This document shows, in pieces, positions 1-4,667 of a stretch of DNA of 5,473 bases. Each line of letters opens with the position of its first letter. The first letter of the stretch is position 1. Made by a program: the position numbers and the translations under genes. The DNA is from Deltaproteobacteria bacterium (lineage in GTDB: Bacteria; Myxococcota_A; UBA796; UBA9615). Location of the stretch: the NCBI GenBank assembly GCA_029261955.1, contig JAJDAI010000652.1:1-5473 (forward strand), in the 5' to 3' direction. The notes below the pieces were generated by a model. The model was given only the letters and a program-made list of their open reading frames with translations, ran no database searches and was not told the DNA's origin.

Positions 1-1263
1 TGGCAGGCGACGGGGGACGCGCGCTACGCGGCCGTCGTGCGCTCGACGCTGGGCTGGATGAACCAGGAGATGAGCGATCCGGGCGGCGGCTTTCACAGCG
101 CGACGGACGCGGACTCCCCCGGCCCCGACGGGCACAACGAGGAGGGCCTCTTCTTCACCTGGACGCCGGCCGAGGTGCGCGCGGTGGTGGGACCGGAGCA
201 CACCGCGCTCGTGCTGGCGGCCTGGGGCATCACGACCCGCGGCACGCAGGAGGGGCGCAGCATCCTGCGCGAGGCGGTGGACCGCGACCAGCTGGCGAAG
301 GACCGGAGCCTGAGCCGGGCGGAGCTCGACGCGGGCCTGCACGAAGCGGCGACCGCGATGCTCGCCGCGCGCGCGGAGCGAGCTCCGCCCCTCAAGGACG
401 ACAAGGTGCTCGCGGCCTGGAACGGGCTGGCGATCTCGGCCTTCGCCCAGGCCGGTCGCGCCTTCGACGAGCCGGCGCTCATCGAGCGGGCAACAGAAGC
501 CGCCGACTTCGTCCTGGGCTCCATGCGCCGCGAAGGCCGCCTGCACCGCACCTGGCGCCGCACGCTGGGCCCCGCCGCCGTGCTGGACGACCACGCCTTC
601 GTGCTGGCCGGCCTGCTCGACCTGTTCGAGGCGACCGCCGACCGGCGCTGGCTCGAGGAAGCGATCGCGCTGGATCGGGTCGTCGCGGAGCACTTCGAGG
701 ACCCAGCGGGCGCCTGGTTCGACACCGCGAACGACGCCGAGAAGCTGCTTGTCCGCCGCAAGGCCACCCACGACGGCGCAGTGCCATCGGGCAACGGCGT
801 CCAGGTCCTCAACGTGCTTCGGCTGGCGGAGCTGACGGGGGAGTCGGCCTACCGGAGCCGGGCCGAGCGGGCCCTGATGGCCTTCGGGCGCGAGATCGCG
901 GCCCGCCCTGCGTCGTCCCCGGTGCTGCTCGGCGCCCTGGACTGGCTGGAGGAGGGGCCGATGGAGCTCGTGATCGTGGAGCCCCGCGACGCCGGGCCCG
1001 CGCTGGCCCGCGTCGCCCACACCGCCTACCTGCCCAACGCCACGCGGCTGCGCATCGGCGAGGGAGACAAGACAGGCGTCGCCTGGGCCGACGGCAAGAC
1101 CACGCGGGGCGGGCCGACCGCCTACGTCTGCTTCGAGGGCCTCTGCAAGGCGCCGACCTCGGACCCCGGCGAGCTGGAAGTGCAGTTGGCCGAGGTGTCG
1201 AAGCTGAGCGCGCCGCCGATCGAGCGTGCGGCCAAGGAGGCAACAAGGCCGCGCCCGAAGTAG
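1..1263 (+). CDS. DUF255/YyaL-type thioredoxin-domain protein, C-terminal part (5' end outside window)
   Basis: The frame is open from base 1 to a TAG stop, giving 420 visible residues; the true start lies upstream. The GTG/ATG codons near base 37-60 are internal, because the residues before them already read as family sequence (WQATGDARYAAV). Family hallmarks in order are DPGGGFHSATDADS (26-39), DDKVLAAWNGLAISAFAQAG (from 133), LDDHAF and GLLDLFEAT (from 195), PSGNGVQVLNVLRLA (from 262), and a C-terminal VCFEGLCKAP with cysteines 377 and 382. These fit the helical, glycosidase-like (alpha/alpha-toroid) part of YyaL/SPATA20-type proteins, which are usually about 600-700 residues with an N-terminal thioredoxin-like domain. 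That domain, with any redox CxxC, would lie left of the window. The family's biochemical role is not settled; homologues are often annotated only as 'thioredoxin domain-containing protein'. There is no membrane segment in the visible part. The 2H phosphoesterase gene follows after 27 bases. Family assignment is very secure; function is not. Confidence 0.93.
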   Translation, partial: WQATGDARYAAVVRSTLGWMNQEMSDPGGGFHSATDADSPGPDGHNEEGLFFTWTPAEVRAVVGPEHTALVLAAWGITTRGTQEGRSILREAVDRDQLAKDRSLSRAELDAGLHEAATAMLAARAERAPPLKDDKVLAAWNGLAISAFAQAGRAFDEPALIERATEAADFVLGSMRREGRLHRTWRRTLGPAAVLDDHAFVLAGLLDLFEATADRRWLEEAIALDRVVAEHFEDPAGAWFDTANDAEKLLVRRKATHDGAVPSGNGVQVLNVLRLAELTGESAYRSRAERALMAFGREIAARPASSPVLLGALDWLEEGPMELVIVEPRDAGPALARVAHTAYLPNATRLRIGEGDKTGVAWADGKTTRGGPTAYVCFEGLCKAPTSDPGELEVQLAEVSKLSAPPIERAAKEATRPRPK

Positions 1264-1279
1264 GATTCACGCAGCACCC

Positions 1280-1283
1280 GGAG
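1280..1283 (+). promoter_or_regulatory. Ribosome binding site of the 2H phosphoesterase gene
   Basis: GGAG lies seven bases before the ATG at 1291. This supports 1291 over the in-frame ATG pair at 1342/1345, which is preceded only by GGGCCGCCGGCC. No promoter-like pair is visible in the short gap after the upstream stop, so translation probably uses a read-through mRNA. Confidence 0.6.
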
Positions 1284-1290
1284 ACCCGCG

Positions 1291-1872
1291 ATGAGCGCCG
1301 GCAAGCCTGCACGCAGAGAAGACCTCGTCGGGCCGCCGGCCATGATGGGCATCGTGGCGCTGCTGGATACCCAGCACGAGCAGCAGGCGCGCTTCCTCCA
1401 GCGGGCCTGGCGCCGCGCGAGCGAGGACGAGCTCGACCGCATCCCCCACATCTCCCTGCACGTGGCCGAGTCCTACGCGGACGCCGACGGCCTGCGCGAG
1501 GCCGTGCGCAGCCTCGCGGCTGAGATCGCGCCCATGCAGGTGCGCTGCGGTGGCTTGGGCTTCTTCACCTCGGTCGCGCCCGTCGTCTACGTGCCGGTGG
1601 TGCGCGCGCAGCCGCTGTCGACGCTGCACGGGGCGGTCTGGGATGTGGCGAAGGACCGCGCCTTGCAGCCGATCCCCCACTACGCGCCCGACTCGTGGCT
1701 GCCCCACATCACCCTGGCCGAAGGCGAGCTGCACAGCGATCAGCTGGCCACCCTCATGGACACGGCGCAGGCGCGCGGCCCGCAGTGGCAGGCGACCTTG
1801 AGCGAGGTGGCGTTGATGGTGCGGGAGCCCGAAGGCCACCGGATCGTCTGGACGGCGCCGCTGGGCGGCTGA
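1291..1872 (+). CDS. 2H phosphoesterase, 2'-5' RNA ligase (LigT-like) family protein
   Basis: This is a protein of 193 residues. Two H-x-[S/T] motifs, HISL (H53, S55) and HITL (H139, T141), sit 86 residues apart, the spacing expected of the two-lobed 2H fold. In this family the paired histidines act on 2',5'- or cyclic phosphodiester bonds in RNA or small nucleotides. Supporting features are the first-strand-like GIVALLD (20-26), the strand GGLGFF-TSVAPVVYVPVV between the motifs, and the C-terminal HRIVWTAPLGG strand. Length fits the family (about 170-200). There is no signal peptide, so it is probably cytoplasmic. The first 17 residues are polar and lie outside the fold, so a start at 1342 or 1345 is possible, but the Shine-Dalgarno favours 1291. 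It follows the DUF255 gene by 27 bases (probable operon), and its stop falls in a hairpin shared with the convergent gene. The exact substrate cannot be told; 'RNA ligase' is a family label and hydrolysis is as likely. Confidence 0.88.
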   Translation: MSAGKPARREDLVGPPAMMGIVALLDTQHEQQARFLQRAWRRASEDELDRIPHISLHVAESYADADGLREAVRSLAAEIAPMQVRCGGLGFFTSVAPVVYVPVVRAQPLSTLHGAVWDVAKDRALQPIPHYAPDSWLPHITLAEGELHSDQLATLMDTAQARGPQWQATLSEVALMVREPEGHRIVWTAPLGG

Positions 1873-1885
1873 GCGGGACTCAGCC
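1867..1885. terminator. Hairpin across both stop codons of a convergent gene pair (putative bidirectional terminator)
   Basis: GGCTGAG (1867-1873), loop CGGGA, CTCAGCC (1879-1885): a perfect 7-bp stem with a 5-nt loop. The left arm contains the TGA of the 2H phosphoesterase gene. The right arm contains the reverse-strand TGA (1880-1882) of the GYF/SH3 gene. On the plus strand a short pyrimidine run (CTTCTC) follows, but there is no true T-tract, so intrinsic termination would be weak. The position between convergent stops is the main support. Confidence 0.5.
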
Positions 1886-2869
1886 CTTCTCGGCTGCGTC
1901 CTTCTCTTCGGCCTCACGGAGCAGGCGCTCCTCTTCTTCGGCCTTCAAGCGGCTGTACTCAGCCGGCAGCAGCGCGCGGGCGCCGAGGATGTCCACCTCT
2001 GCGCGGGTGTCCTCGTCCCAGTCGATCTCCACCTCGATGCCCTCGAGGTGCAGGCTGTCCATGGGCGGGAGGATGCGGGGCACCTCGTAGTTGATGGTCT
2101 CGATGACCATGTCCTTGGCGTCGAAGAAGGTGATCTTGAGGATCACGCCCTGCATGCCGTACTCGGTGGGGTTGCCCAGCTGGAACATCATGTCCGTCAG
2201 CTCGCGGGGGAGCTTCGGATCGTCCCGCGGGACCCACGAGTAGTTCGCCATCTGCAGGTAGCGGTCGGGGTTGAAGAGCGGGTCGAACTTGTCGCTCAGC
2301 TCCTGGCGGAACTTGTAGCCCGGCACCACCTGCGCGATGCCGACCCAGCCGACCTGACCGTCGGGGCCTTCGATCTCGTAGAAGTCGCCCAGCTTGCGGA
2401 TGAGCTTGACCCGGCTGTCCTTCTTGACCTCGCCCTTGGGCTGCGCGCGGCCGTCCGGCTCGCTCAGCAGGGTGGCGTACTCGGTGGCCAGAGCCTCCAG
2501 CGGCCCCAGCGCGCCCTCGTGATCGCCGAAGAGGGACTGCTCGGCGCTGTCTGGCGCCCGCGTGTACATGAGGTAGAGGGCGCCGAAGCCCACCACGATG
2601 ATCGCCAGGGCCAGCAGGCCCAGCAGCAACCGCATGACCTTGCCGCCGGTGGCGGGGCGGAAGTCGAGATCGTCCTGGTCGATCTCGGCGACCTTGACGA
2701 GGCCCTTGAGCTCCTCGACCTCGGTCGCGTAGAGCCACTCGCTGCTGCCGGGACGCTGGATGAGGTCGCTGCCGCGCACCTTTCCGCCCACGGCCATCAG
2801 CTTGAGCTCCGCGACATCCTTGACGGTGAACTGCTGATCGCCGCGCGTGATTCGCCAGGGCTTGCTCAT
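1880..2869 (-). CDS. Single-pass membrane protein: cytoplasmic GYF_2-like domain, TM helix, SH3-like domain, FxLyD-like C-terminal domain
   Basis: This protein has 329 residues. Residues 4-56 resemble a GYF_2/DUF4339 module: aromatic-rich start WRITRGDQQFTVKDVAEL, a G-K-V-R-x-x-D-L turn, then SSEWLYATEVEEL. A strong membrane helix follows (about 78-102, RLLLGLLALAIIVVGFGALY). With no cleavable signal peptide, the GYF part should be cytoplasmic and the rest outside. Residues about 128-186 look like a bacterial SH3 domain (ALATEYATLLSEPDG, SRVKLIRKLGDFYEI, GQVGWV). Residues about 225-300 form a beta-rich domain (GVILKITFFDAKDMVIETI, then PPMDSLHLEGIEVEI) of FxLyD-like character, the least certain call. 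The tail (305-329) is a highly charged helix. The start is well supported: GGAG six bases before the ATG, and the GYF-like domain begins at once. It is divergent from the lipoprotein gene and convergent with the 2H gene, so it is probably monocistronic. Known roles of these modules (protein-protein and cell-wall binding) suggest an envelope adaptor; no enzyme motif is seen. Confidence 0.87.
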   Translation of the reverse strand: MSKPWRITRGDQQFTVKDVAELKLMAVGGKVRGSDLIQRPGSSEWLYATEVEELKGLVKVAEIDQDDLDFRPATGGKVMRLLLGLLALAIIVVGFGALYLMYTRAPDSAEQSLFGDHEGALGPLEALATEYATLLSEPDGRAQPKGEVKKDSRVKLIRKLGDFYEIEGPDGQVGWVGIAQVVPGYKFRQELSDKFDPLFNPDRYLQMANYSWVPRDDPKLPRELTDMMFQLGNPTEYGMQGVILKITFFDAKDMVIETINYEVPRILPPMDSLHLEGIEVEIDWDEDTRAEVDILGARALLPAEYSRLKAEEEERLLREAEEKDAAEKG

Positions 2870-2875
2870 GCCGGT

Positions 2876-2879
2876 CTCC
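2876..2879 (-). promoter_or_regulatory. Ribosome binding site of the GYF/SH3 membrane protein gene
   Basis: On the minus strand GGAG lies six bases before the ATG at 2869, inside CGGAGACC, the same octamer that precedes the 2H phosphoesterase start on the other strand. It fixes the start immediately ahead of the GYF-like domain. Confidence 0.6.
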
Positions 2880-2909
2880 GATGGGGGCGCTTCTGCGGCC
2901 GCCTGCGCG

Positions 2910-2952
2910 CCCGAGGGGCGAGCGGATTCCTACTACAACGGGGCCCCTCGGG
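2910..2952. repeat. 10-bp perfect inverted repeat in the divergent spacer (possible operator or mRNA hairpin)
   Basis: CCCGAGGGGC (2910-2919) and GCCCCTCGGG (2943-2952) are exact reverse complements with 23 bases between them. The loop carries the only AT-richer patch here (GATTCCTACTACAAC, about 2925-2939). It could be a protein-binding dyad or a stem in the leader of either gene. No T-tract follows, so it does not look like an intrinsic terminator. In such GC-rich sequence a chance origin is possible. Confidence 0.45.
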
Positions 2953-2970
2953 GCAAGGACGGGCGTGCGT

Positions 2971-3013
2971 CGCCGAGGGCTGCCCCTGGGGCGTCGAAGC
3001 CGCCGAGGGCTGC
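2971..3013. repeat. 13-bp direct repeat, period 30 bp, in the divergent spacer
   Basis: CGCCGAGGGCTGC occurs at 2971-2983 and again, identical, at 3001-3013. The flanks differ, so the match stops cleanly at 13 bases. A 30-bp period is close to three helical turns and would place both copies on the same face of the DNA, as for a dimeric or cooperative regulator. It could equally be chance in GC-rich DNA. Confidence 0.4.
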
Positions 3014-3047
3014 GCTGCCGGCGGCAGAGCGGGCAGCACACGCCTAC

Positions 3048-3077
3048 CTGACAGGGGCACAAGCCAGCGGCTACATT
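3048..3077 (+). promoter_or_regulatory. Sigma-70-like promoter of the lipoprotein gene (putative)
   Basis: CTGACA (3048-3053, five of six matches to TTGACA) is followed after 18 bases by TACATT (3072-3077, four of six matches to TATAAT). It is the best such pair I saw in the spacer. Initiation six to eight bases beyond the -10 would fall at about 3083-3085, almost on the ATG at 3087, implying a nearly leaderless mRNA. The consensus rules come from E. coli and may not hold fully in this organism. Confidence 0.35.
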
Positions 3078-3086
3078 GCGAGGGCC

Positions 3087-4619
3087 ATGAACCGAACCAC
3101 GCTGTTTCTGCTGATCCTGGGCCTGCTCTCGTCGGCCTGTTCGGATGTCACGATCTCCCAACGACCCGAGGTCGAGGGCGACGAACCAGGCGAGTGCTAC
3201 GACGGAGCCGACAACGACTTCGACGGCTTCTTCGACTGCGACGACGAGGACTGCGCCGAGGCCCCCGACTGCATCCCCAACTCGGCCCCCGGCAGCGCGA
3301 TCCTGACGATCGAGCCCCCGGCCCCGACGACGGTCGAGGACATCACCTGCGTCATCACGCAGGGCGCCGAGGACGCCGACGGCGACGAGCTGACCTACAC
3401 CTACGCGTGGTTCCTCGGTGGCGAAGACGTCGGCGAGAGCTCCCCCACCATCGCCGCCGAGGCGACGTCCCGCGGCCAGAACTGGACCTGCGAGGTCACC
3501 GCCAACGACGAGCGCGCCGACGGCCCGAGCGCCAGCGCAGCGGTCACGATCGTCAACTCCCCGCCCACGCAGCCCACGGTCGAGGTCATCCCGAACTTCC
3601 CCGCGGTGGAGAACCCGCTCGAGTGCGTCATCAACGACGACTCCAACGACGTGGACGGCGACGAGATCAGCTACGCCATGAACTGGGAGCTCAACGGCGG
3701 CTTCAGCTCCTGGAACGGCCCCCACATCCCGGCCGAGGCGACCAGCCCCAACGATGTCTGGGCCTGCGTGGTCACCCCCAACGACGGCATCGAGGACGGC
3801 CCCGACGGCAGCTTCGAGGTCGAGGTGCACGTCGACGTCGTGCCCCACATCAGCGCCGGTGGCGCCCACAACTGCCGCATCGGCTTCGACGGCAGCTACG
3901 TCTGCTGGGGCGCGAGCACGGGCGAGGTCGACTTCGGCCAGACCGCGTTCCAGGGCGAGGCCTTCACGATCGTGCGCGCCGGTGAGTTCCACAGCTGCGG
4001 CCTGAACTTCTCGGGCGCGGCGTCCTGCTGGGGACGCAACGACCACGACCAGTCGGAGTCCACCCCGGGCACCTTCCTGGCGCTGGACGCCGGCCCCAAC
4101 GCCAACTGCGCAGCCGGCATCGCCGGCGGGCTCGACTGCTGGGGCAGCGCCAACTTCTGGAACGAGCAGCCTCCGACGGGCAGCTTCCACACGGTCGGCG
4201 TCGGCGGCGACTTCGCCTGCGCCATCGACACCGACAACGACGTGCACTGCTGGGGCGAGGAGCCCGCGGGCCTGCCGTCCCAGAAGCTGACCGACCTCTC
4301 CGTCGGCACCAACCACGTCTGCGGCCTGGACGAGAACGGCTTCGTGCTCTGCTGGGGCGACGACAGCCACGGCGAGGTCAGCGGCGCCCCCGCCGGCGCG
4401 GGCCACAGCGCCATCACCGCCGGCGACCGACACAGCTGCGCGCTGGACTCCAGCGGCCTGGCGACCTGCTGGGGCGACGACGGCTTCGGCCAGGCCACCG
4501 CCGCGGGCGGCTTCTTCGACAGCATCTCCGCCGGCTGGGACCACACCTGCGGTCAGCGCAGCGACGGCATCGTCGCCTGCTGGGGCGACAACAGCCACGG
4601 GCAGACCACGCAGCCGTAA
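3087..4619 (+). CDS. Secreted lipoprotein with two Ig-like domains and seven RCC1-type repeats (predicted beta-propeller)
   Basis: This protein has 510 residues. The start at 3087 is set by a lipoprotein signal peptide, MNRTTLFLLILGLLSSAC, with C18 as the likely lipidated residue; serine at -3 is less usual than leucine. The only Shine-Dalgarno-like string (GAGGG, 3080-3084) is very close to the ATG. Next comes an acidic Cys-rich motif, CYDGADNDFDGFFDCDDEDC (37-56), of the type common in myxobacterial surface proteins and likely to bind calcium. Two Ig/PKD-like domains follow (about 70-161 and 162-251), with paired cysteines C88/C135 and C180/C227. Seven RCC1_2-type blades run from 254 to 510, each with C-x9-C-W-G (first Cys at 263, 304, 341, 378, 412, 451, 488) and several with a G-x-x-H-x-C lead-in. 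Seven blades suit a closed propeller, and the paired cysteines suggest a disulfide per blade outside the cytoplasm. Such repeats usually bind partners; no catalytic motif is seen and the ligand is unknown. Despite the RCC1 name, a chromatin role is not implied. Confidence 0.92.
   Translation: MNRTTLFLLILGLLSSACSDVTISQRPEVEGDEPGECYDGADNDFDGFFDCDDEDCAEAPDCIPNSAPGSAILTIEPPAPTTVEDITCVITQGAEDADGDELTYTYAWFLGGEDVGESSPTIAAEATSRGQNWTCEVTANDERADGPSASAAVTIVNSPPTQPTVEVIPNFPAVENPLECVINDDSNDVDGDEISYAMNWELNGGFSSWNGPHIPAEATSPNDVWACVVTPNDGIEDGPDGSFEVEVHVDVVPHISAGGAHNCRIGFDGSYVCWGASTGEVDFGQTAFQGEAFTIVRAGEFHSCGLNFSGAASCWGRNDHDQSESTPGTFLALDAGPNANCAAGIAGGLDCWGSANFWNEQPPTGSFHTVGVGGDFACAIDTDNDVHCWGEEPAGLPSQKLTDLSVGTNHVCGLDENGFVLCWGDDSHGEVSGAPAGAGHSAITAGDRHSCALDSSGLATCWGDDGFGQATAAGGFFDSISAGWDHTCGQRSDGIVACWGDNSHGQTTQP
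3294..3842 (+). repeat. Tandem duplication of an Ig-like domain inside the lipoprotein gene, period 92 codons
   Basis: Residues 70-161 and 162-253 align without any gap. About 31 of 92 positions are identical, including C88/C180, W108/W200, W133/W225, C135/C227, the DGDE string (98-101 and 190-193), AEATS (124-128 and 216-220), ND (140 and 232) and DGP (145 and 237). The match is at protein level; the DNA has diverged too far for a simple recent copy. Confidence 0.8.
3846..4616 (+). repeat. Seven RCC1-type repeat units within the lipoprotein gene
   Basis: The units are spaced 34-41 codons apart. Each contains the octamer TGCTGGGG encoding the C-W-G corner, at 3903, 4026, 4137, 4248, 4350, 4467 and 4578. 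Units 5, 6 and 7 are most alike, continuing as TGCTGGGGCGAC followed by GAC or AAC, and units 5 and 7 share the residues SHG. The C-x9-C spacing is identical in all seven, while the linkers vary in length. Confidence 0.85.
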
Positions 4620-4629
4620 GCGGGCTGAG

Positions 4630-4644
4630 TGGGGTCAGACCCCA
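4630..4644. repeat. REP-like palindrome TGGGGTCAGACCCCA between convergent genes
   Basis: TGGGGTC (4630-4636), A, GACCCCA (4638-4644) is a perfect dyad around one base; as RNA it would fold as a 5-bp stem with loop TCAGA. GGGGTCAGACCCC-type words recur as repetitive extragenic palindromes in various proteobacterial genomes (from memory, not checked here). It lies 11 bases after the lipoprotein stop and may also serve as part of a terminator. Only one copy is in the window, so its repetitive status cannot be shown. Confidence 0.5.
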
Positions 4645-4648
4645 GCTG

Positions 4649-4663
4649 GCCCGCGGAGCGGGC
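4649..4663. terminator. GC-rich hairpin between convergent genes (putative bidirectional terminator)
   Basis: GCCCGC (4649-4654), loop GGA, GCGGGC (4658-4663): a perfect 6-bp all-GC stem ending five bases before the reverse-strand stop of the DUF4139 gene. With the preceding palindrome it makes two stems in the 48-bp gap between convergent genes. Neither strand has a U-tract, so Rho-independent activity would be weak. Confidence 0.4.
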
Positions 4664-4667
4664 GCTC

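Larger units (their letters stand above)
2870..3086. other. Divergent intergenic spacer between the GYF/SH3 gene and the RCC1-repeat lipoprotein gene
   Basis: This 217-bp spacer must hold the promoters of both divergent genes. The lipoprotein frame is open through it, but the translation has no hydrophobic segment or domain resemblance, and a signal peptide begins only at 3087, so I treat it as non-coding. It contains a 10-bp inverted repeat, a 13-bp direct repeat and a promoter-like pair near the right end. No convincing promoter could be picked for the leftward gene: TTGCCC (minus strand of 2951-2956) has no good -10 partner. Confidence 0.7.

Noticed and set aside
2927..2956. Promoter for the leftward GYF/SH3 gene (minus strand TTGCCC ... 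TAGGAA)
   Set aside because: The -35 matches only four of six and the -10 only three of six positions, which is too weak to list as a feature.
2847..3086. N-terminal extension of the lipoprotein by 80 codons from an upstream in-frame ATG at 2847
   Set aside because: It overlaps the 5' end of the divergent gene, shows no domain, and would bury the signal peptide and Cys lipobox that begin at 3087.
2048..3985. A 645-codon plus-strand open frame opposite the GYF/SH3 gene and continuing into the lipoprotein gene in another frame
   Set aside because: It is antisense to a gene with clear domains and then out of frame in a gene with a signal peptide and repeats. Its sequence becomes Arg-rich and repetitive, as expected of a shadow frame.
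3903..4585. The recurring TGCTGGGG octamers as a possible CRISPR-like or regulatory repeat array
   Set aside because: They are in frame, encode the conserved C-W-G of each blade, and lie at irregular spacing within a well-supported gene.
1959..4598. A very long open frame (879 codons) on the minus strand running through the GYF/SH3 gene, the spacer and most of the lipoprotein gene
   Set aside because: The translation is Ala/Val/Gly/Arg/Asp-rich low complexity with no domain. It crosses two well-supported genes and an intergenic region; GC-rich codon use makes stops rare in the opposite frames.
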